Part shown: one piece after another, positions 1-7,790 of the stretch | How positions within the stretch are numbered: the stretch's first letter is position 1 | Layout of the letters: each line of letters begins with the position of its first letter | Assembly (NCBI GenBank): GCA_041484845.1 | Contig: JBGPIK010000062.1 | Location: 1 to 22,075 of the forward strand | Direction: 5' to 3' | Source of the DNA: JBGPIK01 sp041484845 | Lineage (GTDB): Bacteria; Desulfobacterota; Binatia; UBA9968 | Length of the DNA: 22,075 bases | Notes under the pieces: generated by a model | Database searches by the model: none | The model's input: only the letters and a program-made list of their open reading frames with translations | What the model was told of the DNA's origin: nothing | Position numbers and translations under genes: made by a program

Positions 1-1260
1 CCGATCTACATGGTCTACGACTCGGCGATGCAGGAAGCGCCGTTAACAGAAAACGTGCCGGTGCCGAATTTTGCCGTCAAAGTTCCCTCCCGTATCGCCC
101 CTGAGCGAGAGGCGATTGAAAAGGCTGCCGACATGCTCGTTGCCGCGGACAATCCGCTCCTGCTGACTGAATATGCCGCGCGCATGCCGATTGGATTTGA
201 ACCCACGGTGAAACTGGCTGAGACGGTCGGCGCTTCGGTTTTCGACATTAACAAGCGCCTCGGCTTTCCCAATCGTCATTCCTTGAGCGTGAGCTTTCAT
301 AATGATGCTTTCAACGGCGTCGATTTGGTTGCCGCGCTGGATGTCGTCGATTGGACCCGAGGCTCGCACAAGCTTAACACCCAGACCCGGGAAATTACGG
401 TCGTGACGACGCCGGATTGCAAATGGATCGATATCGGTTTCGCCGATATCGAAATCAGCAAGTGGGCGACCGATTACAACAAGCACCACAACTGGGACCA
501 CCGCGTGCTGGGCGACAGCACCCTCGCGATCCCGGCGCTCACCGCGGCCTGCCGCAAGCGCATCGACGGCAACCAGGCTCTGGCGTCGCGCATCGACGAA
601 CGCAAGAAAGCGATCGGCGCACGACACGCGCGCCAGTGGCAAAGGTGGCAGGATCAGGTCAGAGAGCAGTGGAATGAGCGGCCGATGACCGAAGCGAGGT
701 TGGCGCACGAAGTTTGGCAGGTCATCAAGGACGAGGACTGGGTACTCACGGCCAACACCCTCAAAGAATGGGTGCACAAGGTCTGGAATTTCGACAAGCC
801 TTACCGGCACGTGGGACGCGAGCTCGGCACCGGTACGCAAATCGGTATGTCGATCGGCGTCGCCTTGGCGCACAAAGGAACGGGTAAGCTCGTCATCGAT
901 TTGCAACCGGACGGCGATCTGATGTTTGACCTCGGCGCGCTTTGGATGCCGATCAAATACAACATCCCGATGCTGGTGGTCATGTACAACAACCGCGCCT
1001 ATTACAACGACTGGGCTCATCAGATTCACATGGCGCACCAGCGCGGCACCGATCCGGCGCGCGCTTATATCGGCATGGACCTCGAAGCGCCGCCGCCCGA
1101 TTTCGCCCACATCGCCAAGGGAATCGGCTGGTATGCGGAAGGCCCGATCGAAGATCCTGCGCAAGTCGGTCCGGCCGTCCGGCGCGCCATCGAGCAGGTT
1201 AAGGCCGGCAAGCCGGCGCTGGTCGATGCGATTGTTTGGCGGCGCGGTGAAAACGCGTAG
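1..1260 (+). CDS. Thiamine-diphosphate-dependent enzyme, acetolactate synthase-like (5' truncated by window)
   Basis: This is the C-terminal two thirds of a COG0028-type ThDP enzyme. The reading frame is open from base 1, so the start lies outside the window. The first residues (PIYMVYDSAMQEAPL) match the middle of the complete paralogue just downstream (PIYMCYDAGLQEAQL), and similarity runs to the end. The visible part covers the central domain and the C-terminal ThDP-binding domain. The latter has LQPDGDLMFD, corresponding to the GDG start of the Mg/ThDP motif, and VVMYNNRAYYND, corresponding to its closing NN. The glutamate that activates ThDP would be in the missing N-terminal part. The substrate is unknown; members of this superfamily decarboxylate or carboligate 2-oxo acids. 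Pairing with the next gene suggests one transcription unit and perhaps a hetero-oligomer, which is inference. Family assignment is secure. Confidence 0.9.
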   Translation, partial: PIYMVYDSAMQEAPLTENVPVPNFAVKVPSRIAPEREAIEKAADMLVAADNPLLLTEYAARMPIGFEPTVKLAETVGASVFDINKRLGFPNRHSLSVSFHNDAFNGVDLVAALDVVDWTRGSHKLNTQTREITVVTTPDCKWIDIGFADIEISKWATDYNKHHNWDHRVLGDSTLAIPALTAACRKRIDGNQALASRIDERKKAIGARHARQWQRWQDQVREQWNERPMTEARLAHEVWQVIKDEDWVLTANTLKEWVHKVWNFDKPYRHVGRELGTGTQIGMSIGVALAHKGTGKLVIDLQPDGDLMFDLGALWMPIKYNIPMLVVMYNNRAYYNDWAHQIHMAHQRGTDPARAYIGMDLEAPPPDFAHIAKGIGWYAEGPIEDPAQVGPAVRRAIEQVKAGKPALVDAIVWRRGENA

Positions 1261-1264
1261 GATC

Positions 1265-1346
1265 GCTTTCTCACACGCAGGCGCAGAGGACGCCGAGGAA
1301 AGTTTGATCAAACCCTCTGCGTTCTCCGTGCCTCTGCGGTGAAATC
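1265..1346. repeat. Long imperfect hairpin (REP-like dispersed repeat) between the two ThDP genes
   Basis: About 80 bases between the two paralogues form an imperfect inverted repeat with arms of about 35 bases. The left arm contains CACACGCAGGCGCAGAGGAC. The right arm read on the other strand contains CACCGCAGAGGCACGGAGAA. The centre is a perfect 12-base palindrome, GTTTGATCAAAC, at 1302-1313. The composition (CGCAGAG/CTCTGCG runs) resembles dispersed CGCAGAGxCGCAGAG intergenic repeats seen in many environmental genomes; that comparison is from memory. It may act as an mRNA-stabilising or attenuating structure between the two cistrons. Confidence 0.65.
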
Positions 1347-1418
1347 TGTTTTCCATTTGCCGCACTGAGCCGTTGTCGTTCAGTCAGACATCGAATTAAC
1401 GTAAGGAGGAAGTTTTAA

Positions 1419-3209
1419 ATGGCAAAACCAGCCACCCCAGTAAACACCGACATCAAGAAATCCGATCGGCGCTGGCAGTCCGATGTCATCGTCGACATGA
1501 TCAAACGCTACGGCTTCGAATACATTGCGCTCAATCCAGGCGCGAGCTATCGCGGGCTGCACGATTCGCTGGTGAATTACGGCGAGAACAATCCGCCGAT
1601 GCTGCTCTGCCAGCATGAAAAGATCGCCGTACAGATCGCTCACGGCTATGCGCGCGCCACAGGTAAGCCCATGATCGCCATCGTGCATAACCTGGTCGGT
1701 TTGCTGCATGCGCCGATGGGGATCTATTACGCCTACCTCGATCGGGCGCCGGTCTTTATTATCGGCGCCACCGGGCCGATGGCCGAGCCCAAACGCCGCC
1801 CGTTCATCGATTGGATCCACACCGCCAACGTCCAAGGCGAAGCGATCCGTAATTTCGTCAAGTGGGATTACCAACCCACCACGGTCGACGGTGTGCCGGG
1901 TGCATTTGCCAGAGCGTACTCGGTGATGATGAGCGCGCGCCAGGGCCCCATCTATATGTGCTACGACGCGGGCCTGCAGGAAGCGCAGCTCGATCACGAT
2001 GTGCCGCTGCCGCCGGCCGATGCCGCCCTCGTTCCCGCGCCAATGGCCGCGGACCCGGCAGCGCTCGAAAAAGCCGCCGATACGTTGGCCGCAGCCAATC
2101 GCGTTGCGATCATCGCCGACTTCGCCGCCCGACCGCCGCATGGCTGGAAACACGTCGTCGAATTGGCGGAAACCTTGGGCGCGTCGGTTTGGGACGTGGG
2201 CTCGCGGCTCAATTTTCCCAGCGATCATCCGCTCAACCTCACCATGGATCCGGAAGGCTGCTACAAAGACGTCGATGTCGTACTTACGCTCGATATCGCC
2301 GACTACGAAAAGCCGACTCACGTGCGCGACATCGCAACGCGCACTGTAGTCAGTATGGTGGCCAAGGACGCTATTTTGATCGATATCGGCTTTACCGACA
2401 TAGAAATCAGCAAATGGTCGATGGATTATGCCCGAACCTTCTATGCGCACCAGCGCATGACGGCCGATGTCGTGACGGCGACGCCGCAACTCACTAAACT
2501 TTTAAAAGAGCGATTCGCAAAAACGCGGGCGCTTGCCGCAAAGATCGCCAAGCGCACAGAGGAAATCGGCAAACGCCACGCGGAAAACCGCGCCAAATGG
2601 CGCAAGCAAGCCGAAGACCATTGGGATGCCAAGCCGATGACCGTGCCGCGTCTGGCACTCGAAGTGTGGGACGCAATCAAAGGCGAAGACTGGGTGCTCA
2701 CCGCGGGAGACTTGGGCACCTGGGGCAATAGACTTTGGAATTTCGACCGGCCCTATTGCCACGCAGGCCGGGAGCTCGGCACCGGCACTCAGATTGGCAT
2801 CTCGCTGGGCGTCGCGCTGGCGAATAAAGGCAGCGGCCGGCTCGTTGTTGATTTACAACCGGATGGTGACCTGATGTTCGACGCCGGCTCGCTCTGGATC
2901 GCAGCCAAATACCAGATCCCGATGCTCGTCGTTATGTTCAACAATCGCGCTTATTACAACGACTGGAACCATCAGCTCGTTCTGGCGAGAAGCCGCGGCA
3001 CCGATCCGGCGCGCGCCCACATCGGCATGGATCTTTACGGTCCCGATCCGGATTTCGCCGGTCTGGCTCGCTCCATGGGTTGGTATGCCGAGGGGCCGTT
3101 CGAAAAAGGCGACGAACTGAAGCCAGCGCTACAGCGCGCCATCGAACAAGTCAAGCAAGGTAAGCCCGCCCTTATCGACGCCGTCTGCGACCGCAGAAAC
3201 CACGGATAG
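1419..3209 (+). CDS. Thiamine-diphosphate-dependent enzyme, acetolactate synthase-like, full length
   Basis: A complete 596-residue ThDP enzyme with the three-domain layout of acetolactate synthase, pyruvate oxidase and benzoylformate decarboxylase relatives. The N-terminal PYR domain has the ThDP-activating glutamate in CQHEKIAVQIAHGYARATG (near residue 67). The C-terminal PP domain has LQPDGDLMFD near residue 483 and MFNNRAYYND near residue 507, the two ends of the Mg/ThDP motif. The classical GDG is PDGD here, as in the upstream paralogue. The ATG at 1419 follows a strong AAGGAGGA ribosome-binding site about 7 bases upstream. It lies 158 bases after the first paralogue, with a hairpin repeat between them, and a strong inverted repeat follows its stop. 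Substrate cannot be assigned. The conserved RELGTGTQIG and YNDWxHQ segments mark both proteins as one subfamily distinct from housekeeping IlvB. Confidence 0.92.
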   Translation: MAKPATPVNTDIKKSDRRWQSDVIVDMIKRYGFEYIALNPGASYRGLHDSLVNYGENNPPMLLCQHEKIAVQIAHGYARATGKPMIAIVHNLVGLLHAPMGIYYAYLDRAPVFIIGATGPMAEPKRRPFIDWIHTANVQGEAIRNFVKWDYQPTTVDGVPGAFARAYSVMMSARQGPIYMCYDAGLQEAQLDHDVPLPPADAALVPAPMAADPAALEKAADTLAAANRVAIIADFAARPPHGWKHVVELAETLGASVWDVGSRLNFPSDHPLNLTMDPEGCYKDVDVVLTLDIADYEKPTHVRDIATRTVVSMVAKDAILIDIGFTDIEISKWSMDYARTFYAHQRMTADVVTATPQLTKLLKERFAKTRALAAKIAKRTEEIGKRHAENRAKWRKQAEDHWDAKPMTVPRLALEVWDAIKGEDWVLTAGDLGTWGNRLWNFDRPYCHAGRELGTGTQIGISLGVALANKGSGRLVVDLQPDGDLMFDAGSLWIAAKYQIPMLVVMFNNRAYYNDWNHQLVLARSRGTDPARAHIGMDLYGPDPDFAGLARSMGWYAEGPFEKGDELKPALQRAIEQVKQGKPALIDAVCDRRNHG

Positions 3210-3213
3210 TATT

Positions 3214-3253
3214 CAAAGACTCCCCGCGCCAACCATGGTGCGGGGAGTCCTTT
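3214..3253. terminator. Strong inverted repeat, probable bidirectional terminator
   Basis: GACTCCCCGC (3218-3227) pairs perfectly with GCGGGGAGTC (3240-3249), a 10-bp GC-rich stem with a 12-base loop. Flanking AAAG/CTTT extends it with one bulge. It starts a few bases after the stop codon of the ThDP enzyme and lies between convergent genes. The T-tract is short on both strands, so classical Rho-independent strength is uncertain. Confidence 0.6.
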
Positions 3254-3300
3254 GGCTCCGGCGTCAACTGACCAAAACTATAAACTGACTGGGTGCGGGT

Positions 3301-3843
3301 TTACTCTTCGTGCCACGCAAGCCGGATCTGCGTTAGCGCCATAAGGTATCGTCGAATCAGGAACCAGAACATGGAGATTGCGGCGAAGAGATTGCCGGTT
3401 GCCACAGCCAGAGATCCTATGGCTCCCATGAGACTTGGAAAAATGACCGCCGCGAATGTAAAGAGAATGGCCTCGAACAAGAAGAATAATAATAAAATGA
3501 TAATTCCAAAGTGAGGATTGTGCTCGAACATGGAAAACATCCAGGCGATTACGAGTCCTGCCAGGAGAAAGAGCACAACATGCAATCCGGTGTAGGCAAA
3601 CACGATGAAGCCATTGACGGAGATCACCTGGTCGGGGCTTTGACCCAGGAACACCACGCTTCCCAGAAGCGACGCCGTGAAGAGCATCCGGCCCCGCGCC
3701 GTGTCGAGGATGAAAAACCACACGACAACGACCGCCGCGCCCATCACACCTATAAGAATACCATCTTTTAGGATCGAAGCCGAGCGCTCGTGTATCAGGT
3801 TGGGTGAAGACAGTTGGGAAGCGAATCGCGACGAGCTTTCCAT
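3301..3843 (-). CDS. Four-helix integral membrane protein, unknown function
   Basis: A 180-residue protein with four predicted membrane segments. Their cores are GVMGAAVVVVWFFIL, FIVFAYTGLHVVLFLLAGL, GIIILLLFFLFEAILFTFA and NLFAAISMFWFLI. A polar N-terminal tail of about 30 residues (MESSSRFASQLSS) and short charged loops separate them. I chose the ATG at 3843 because GGAGGAGG sits four bases upstream; an ATG six codons earlier would place that ribosome-binding site inside the gene. No catalytic or cofactor motif is visible and I do not recognise the family. It is convergent with the ThDP enzyme and divergent from the zinc-ribbon gene, so it is probably transcribed alone. Confidence 0.75.
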   Translation of the reverse strand: MESSSRFASQLSSPNLIHERSASILKDGILIGVMGAAVVVVWFFILDTARGRMLFTASLLGSVVFLGQSPDQVISVNGFIVFAYTGLHVVLFLLAGLVIAWMFSMFEHNPHFGIIILLLFFLFEAILFTFAAVIFPSLMGAIGSLAVATGNLFAAISMFWFLIRRYLMALTQIRLAWHEE

Positions 3844-4002
3844 AAAACCTCCTCCAATCACCTGGCGCCGCCGCGGTTGCCCGGGCAGTCAATACCGGCC
3901 TTGTATTGAGGCCGAACAAATTCCCCACGAAAGCCGAACGTGTCAACACAATTCTAATAATTGTGCCAGCGAAAGTGCCGGACGAAAATCCTTTCCGGCG
4001 GG

Positions 4003-4030
4003 TTGTTCTTCGCGGCGCAATGTTTAGAAT
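4003..4030 (+). promoter_or_regulatory. Candidate sigma-70 promoter of the zinc-ribbon gene
   Basis: TTGTTC (-35) and TAGAAT (-10) are separated by 16 bases, 43 bases before the ATG at 4074. The expected transcript start near 4037 gives a short leader containing AAGGTGAG as ribosome-binding site. Confidence 0.4.
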
Positions 4031-4073
4031 GGATCTGTAATTATAGTGAGCAAACCAAGGTGAGCACGCGACT

Positions 4074-4412
4074 ATGAACTGTCCGAAATGCCGTACGCCC
4101 AGTCTTAATCCGTTTTCGGTTCAAGGAGTGTCCGTGGATCGTTGCTCGTCATGCGATGGAATCTGGTTCGATGCGCATGAGCTCAGTCGGCTTCTGGCCG
4201 AAGACGCTCGCCACGTGGCTTCTTTACGTCGCGGCTCCGTCAAAGAAGAAGTAGTGGGCAAGAGGGGTTTATGCCCGCGAGATGGCTCGGAGTTGTTACG
4301 CGTTTACAGTGCCATTGATCGATCCGTCGTCCTTGACGCTTGCGCCGAATGTCGTGGAATTTGGCTTGATGGAGGCGAGTTCCAGAAGCTTTTCACTGCC
4401 TCCCAACCGTAG
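4074..4412 (+). CDS. Double zf-TFIIB-type zinc-ribbon protein
   Basis: A 112-residue protein with two copies of the bacterial zf-TFIIB (Pfam PF13453-like) module. Copy one has C3-x2-C6 followed by C24-x2-C27 in CSSCDGIWFD. Copy two has C67-P-R-D70 followed by C90-x2-C93 in CAECRGIWLD. The repeated CxxCxGIWxD signature is diagnostic of the family. In copy two the second ligand of the first knuckle is Asp, which this family tolerates. Such proteins are presumed to bind one zinc per module; their function is unknown. Start ATG 4074 follows AAGGTGAG. The gene stands alone between a promoter-like sequence and a 340-base non-coding gap. Confidence 0.85.
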   Translation: MNCPKCRTPSLNPFSVQGVSVDRCSSCDGIWFDAHELSRLLAEDARHVASLRRGSVKEEVVGKRGLCPRDGSELLRVYSAIDRSVVLDACAECRGIWLDGGEFQKLFTASQP

Positions 4413-4690
4413 CAGCGGCGGACATAGGCAGAGGAAAAACGATGACACTGTGCCGATCGAGGGGCAAGCCTGGAAGGGCGAGGCACAGAAACAAAAAGCT
4501 TTACTGCCGTCTTTGGTACTCGGCTCGGCACTCGCGTTTTTCTCACGCGTTCGCTCCACAAACTCCGCTTGCAAGCTACTCCAGGGCAGAGGCTCATTGC
4601 ATCGCTCTGGAAGGCTCCCCCCTCGATTGCATCTACGCGAACTATACAGGTTAGATATCTTGCAGAGTTTTGCCTACTCTAAAAAGACTC
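4413..4690. other. Non-coding gap, nothing recognised
   Basis: About 280 bases after the zinc-ribbon gene hold no convincing coding sequence, RNA or repeat. The short reading frames here lack ribosome-binding sites and recognisable protein character. The promoter for the next gene starts at its right end. Confidence 0.5.
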
Positions 4691-4720
4691 TTGACGCGGC
4701 AGGTTTTCTCTGAGTATGCT
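4691..4720 (+). promoter_or_regulatory. Candidate sigma-70 promoter of the isochorismatase-like gene
   Basis: TTGACG (-35) and TATGCT (-10) with an 18-base spacer, 32 bases before the ATG at 4752. CTCCGC at 4719-4724 can pair with GCGGAG at 4739-4744, which overlaps the ribosome-binding site GGAGG, so the short leader could fold over its own translation start. Confidence 0.4.
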
Positions 4721-4751
4721 CCGCGCCAAATCGCTCTGGCGGAGGTGACTT

Positions 4752-5387
4752 ATGTTCGAGATCGGTGGAAAGCAGATCCCGGCGACACTAGCGGAAATCG
4801 CGGATCCTAAACGGTCGGCGCTGCTGCTCTGGGACATGGAATTCGCCATCGCCCCCAACGCTTTTAACTACAACGACATCGTTGCCAATCTGAAAATGCT
4901 CTCCGCGCTCGCGCGTGCGCGCGGCGTGCCGGTTTTTTATTCTGTCCAAACCGGTTTCGACTTGCTCAAGGAGGAAGCCGCGGTCTGGGTGCGCGTGCGC
5001 ATGAAACGGGCGAAGGCCACCCACCCAGGCCAACTCCTTAAAGAAAAGGAAGATCCGAAAGGCCGTGAAATCGTCGCAGAGTTGCACCCCGAGCCGCGAG
5101 ATATCGTCTTTCAAAAGCGCCGGCCGGATGGTTTTGTCGGCACCGACTTCGAACTGATGTTGCGCAGCAACGACGTGCGTACGATAGTGATCGGCGGCGT
5201 CGCCACCGAAGGCGGGATCGAAGGCACGGCGCGCAGCGCACGCAATCTTGGCTACGACGTCGTCGTTCTGAAGGACGGCGTGGGGTCACGAAGCCGCGAG
5301 CTTCACGAGCTGGCTTTAAAGCTCATGGAACAAACTCATTTTGACATTGCGGCGGCGAGTGAGATTGCGGAGATCTGGCGACAATAG
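4752..5387 (+). CDS. Isochorismatase-fold hydrolase-like protein lacking the catalytic cysteine
   Basis: A 211-residue member of the isochorismatase/nicotinamidase-like (cysteine hydrolase) superfamily. Catalytic Asp is D28 in LLLWDMEFA and catalytic Lys is K122 in VFQKRRPDGF. The cis-peptide region is IGGVATEGGIEGTAR. In this superfamily the nucleophilic Cys follows TNx (as in TNVCVE), but here that position is Gly155. From memory, a Gly-containing branch exists (E. coli YecD type, TNIGVES), so this is probably a real subfamily rather than an error. Hydrolysis by the usual thioester route is not expected; binding or different chemistry is possible. ATG 4752 follows GGAGGTGA. The gene is monocistronic as far as visible. 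Confidence 0.88.
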   Translation: MFEIGGKQIPATLAEIADPKRSALLLWDMEFAIAPNAFNYNDIVANLKMLSALARARGVPVFYSVQTGFDLLKEEAAVWVRVRMKRAKATHPGQLLKEKEDPKGREIVAELHPEPRDIVFQKRRPDGFVGTDFELMLRSNDVRTIVIGGVATEGGIEGTARSARNLGYDVVVLKDGVGSRSRELHELALKLMEQTHFDIAAASEIAEIWRQ

Positions 5388-5607
5388 GCCGCCGCGAGTG
5401 GGTGATTTTTCGGCTTGTCCTCTCATTTCGACTCCTCATTGCGCGCGCCAAAACTATAATCCATAACGCGCGTATTACGATCTCGCATCGCAGTGTCCGG
5501 TACTACATTCACAGGTGTATGCTTAGCCTTACATTCGTCTTCGGTTTGAATTTTTTTAGACAATTTACGCCTTGAATATGTTATAAGAAACGACATTGAA
5601 TCATTTC

Positions 5608-5623
5608 TGGCACGCATATTGAT
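5608..5623 (+). promoter_or_regulatory. Candidate sigma-54 (-24/-12) promoter
   Basis: TGGCACG-CATA-TTGAT matches the sigma-54 consensus TGGCACG-N4-TTGCW at all positions except the C of the -12 GC, which is A. The expected start near 5633 gives a leader of about 330 bases before the secreted repeat-protein gene, with the riboswitch-like element inside it. An NtrC-family sigma-54 activator is encoded in the same window, but a direct link is inference. Confidence 0.45.
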
Positions 5624-5810
5624 CGACGCTGGTGGATTGACAACTTAGAACTCATGACAAACGAGCCGCATCGGATTTTTTGCTGACTTGTGAGACCTTA
5701 CCCGCTCGGTCGTCAATAATCCGGAAGAAGCGCGTTTGTATAAGTTGGCAAATCGTTTGGCTCAAGGCTAGCAACCTGGCTTTGACCGACCCTTTAGAAT
5801 TTTGCGATGG

Positions 5811-5906
5811 GATTTCACCCGCCATACCCTCCGGTAGGCCGGACGCAAAGCCGCTGTCTACTGATTGTCACGGGCCAAGGTGGCACGGCCGTCAAGCGGA
5901 TACATA
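5811..5906 (+). promoter_or_regulatory. Candidate c-di-GMP-I (GEMM)-like riboswitch, divergent 5' half
   Basis: The most conserved GEMM segment, GGACGCAAAGCC, is present exactly at 5840-5851. Just before it, GCCATACC and GGTAGGC (5821-5839) form a hairpin where the first GEMM stem belongs. After it, CCGCT (5850-5854) can pair with AGCGG (5895-5899), enclosing a second hairpin TGTCAC/GTGGCA, as in the GEMM third stem. The 5' box reads CACCCGCCATACC where the consensus is about CACAGGGCAAACC, so it matches only in part, and the closing stem P1 is not evident. The GNRA loop is also missing. The position upstream of a secreted repeat protein suits GEMM biology. It could be a variant class or an unrelated structure. 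Confidence 0.42.
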
Positions 5907-5963
5907 CGATATTGGAGGTCGTTTACAGCCACCGCTCGGCGGCGCATGAGGAGGAGGATGTGA

Positions 5964-7637
5964 GTGCGCTATATCTTTCGTAGAGCATCACCGTTTATCC
6001 CGGAGTTCTTTTTCATCGTCTGCGCGGCCTTCGCTATCCAACCTGGCTTCACAAGTGCGGCAACTTTACAGCTCGGTTGGGTTGATAACTCTCAGGACGA
6101 AGAGGGTTTCAGTATCGAGCGCAAGGTCGGTGCAAATGGTACATATTCAGTCATCGCCACGGTGGGCGCTAATGTAACAACTTACGCAGATATTAACTTA
6201 GCAAATGGCACAATCTACTGTTATCGTGTGAACGCGTTCAACAGCGCCGGCTACTCGCCGTACTCGGCGGAGGTGTGCGGCACCACTCCTACCCCACCGG
6301 TGACGCCTCCAGCCACGCAACAGTTCACGCTTACAATAAATCTAATAAACCAGATCACGACAGACGGGACAGGAAATGGAACGGTGGCGAGCAGTCCCAC
6401 CGGCATCAGTTGCAGCGCCACCTGCTTGGCCTCATACAATAGCGGCACTGTCGTCACTTTAATGGCCACACCGGCTGCTGGTTCGACGTTTGTGGGCTGG
6501 AGCGGCACGGGTTGCACTAGTGGCTCGATCACCGTGAATGCCGACAAGACCTGCACGGCCATATTCAGCGCCCAATCTGCGCAGTCATTCACCCTTGCGG
6601 TTTCCAAAGCCGGTACTGGCGCTGGAACCGTGACGAGCACTCCGGCCGGTCTTGATTGCGGCCGCACCTGCGCAGCATCATATGACAGCGGAACGCTCGT
6701 CGCTCTCATGACCACGCCGGCCGCTGGTTCGACGTTCGCGGGCTGGAGCGGTACCGGTTGTACCAGCGGCTCCATTACCTTGACTTCCTCCACTAACTGT
6801 ACCGCAACTTTTCAAACCGCGACGACTTCCCTGGCAACAAAGATCGGCGTTTTCCGCCCGGACACCGGAGAATGGTTTTTGGATCGCAGCGGGAACGGCC
6901 AATGGGATGGTTGCGACGTGGATGCCTGTATCGCTTCTTTCGGTCAGCCGGATGACCTGCCTGTTGCTGGAAGCTGGAGCGGCAACGGGGCGAGCGAGAT
7001 CGGCACGTTCAACGCCGCCACAGGTTCATGGCGCCTAGATACTAATGGAAATGGGGTATGGGACGGCTGCGCCGTGGACACTTGCGTTAATGCTTTCGGT
7101 CAACCGGGAGATTTACCGGTGACACGAGAACTCAGTCGCCTCAATGGAAGCATCGTCGGAACCTTTACGCCGCGAACGGTAACGTTCGTCAGACGGAAAA
7201 AAATAGTCAAGCGAGGTCTCTGGAATTTCGACCTCAACGCGAACAGCTCGTTCGATGGTTGTTCGGCAGACGAATGCGATGTGTTTGGGACATTGGATGC
7301 GCTCCCGGTGGTTGGCGACTGGAATGGCACCGGCCAAGAAGAGATCGGCGTTTTCCTCCCCAAGAAAGGATTGTGGTACTTGGATTCTAACGGAAACGGG
7401 ACTCTCGACAGGTGTCGTGTGGACACCTGTCTTGGTAGGTTTGGCACTAGGGGGGATCTGCCGGTTGTCGGAGATTGGGATGGAACAGGAAAGGTCAGGA
7501 TCGGCGTTTTCCGTCCCAGTACAGGAGAATGGTTCTTGGACATGAATGGAAACGGCAAATTCGATGGGTGCAAAGTTGATGCGTGCCGGGGTCCATTCGG
7601 CCACCCGGGAGACTTGCCGGTAGTAGGAAAGTGGTAA
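5964..7637 (+). CDS. Secreted FN3 / InlB-like repeat / Asx-Gly repeat surface protein
   Basis: A 557-residue exported protein. A signal peptide occupies residues 1-33 (hydrophobic core FFFIVCAAFAI, end TSAA). A fibronectin type III-like domain follows at about 35-112 and a Pro-rich linker to 120. Two tandem InlB-B/bacterial repeat domains (about 121-204 and 210-285) share GSTFxGWSGTGCTSGSIT. Five C-terminal repeats of about 50 residues start near 294, 345, 396, 459 and 512, with consensus IGVFRPxTGEWFLDxNGNGxWDGCxVDxC and DLPVVGDW. The DxNGNGxxD segment looks calcium-binding and the spaced Cys pair could form a disulfide. Repeat three has a basic insert (RRKKIVKR). GTG 5964 follows GAGGAGGA. 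The leader has a sigma-54-like promoter and a riboswitch-like RNA, suggesting control with motility or biofilm functions. Adhesin or matrix protein is the likeliest role. Confidence 0.82.
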   Translation: MRYIFRRASPFIPEFFFIVCAAFAIQPGFTSAATLQLGWVDNSQDEEGFSIERKVGANGTYSVIATVGANVTTYADINLANGTIYCYRVNAFNSAGYSPYSAEVCGTTPTPPVTPPATQQFTLTINLINQITTDGTGNGTVASSPTGISCSATCLASYNSGTVVTLMATPAAGSTFVGWSGTGCTSGSITVNADKTCTAIFSAQSAQSFTLAVSKAGTGAGTVTSTPAGLDCGRTCAASYDSGTLVALMTTPAAGSTFAGWSGTGCTSGSITLTSSTNCTATFQTATTSLATKIGVFRPDTGEWFLDRSGNGQWDGCDVDACIASFGQPDDLPVAGSWSGNGASEIGTFNAATGSWRLDTNGNGVWDGCAVDTCVNAFGQPGDLPVTRELSRLNGSIVGTFTPRTVTFVRRKKIVKRGLWNFDLNANSSFDGCSADECDVFGTLDALPVVGDWNGTGQEEIGVFLPKKGLWYLDSNGNGTLDRCRVDTCLGRFGTRGDLPVVGDWDGTGKVRIGVFRPSTGEWFLDMNGNGKFDGCKVDACRGPFGHPGDLPVVGKW

Positions 7638-7790
7638 CCGCCCGGCTGGCGAAGCAGAAAGAGTTATGGAAACCGGCGAACTCTTAGCGGCTGTTAAAAA
7701 GGCTTGATACGGTCAATAGCGCTTATTCACCTTGCCTTTACTCCCGGTTCTGACTCGCCTTCCCAGTCCTGCTATGATACTTGGCAGATT

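Noticed and set aside
43..1365. Long minus-strand open frame opposite the first ThDP gene
   Set aside because: It is antisense to a clear enzyme-coding frame, is rich in Arg/Asp/His typical of mirror frames in GC-rich genes, and has no domain features. The same holds for the long minus frame at 1380-2489.
5680..5949. 89-codon plus frame in the leader
   Set aside because: It crosses the riboswitch-like structure, has no ribosome-binding site and no protein-like character.
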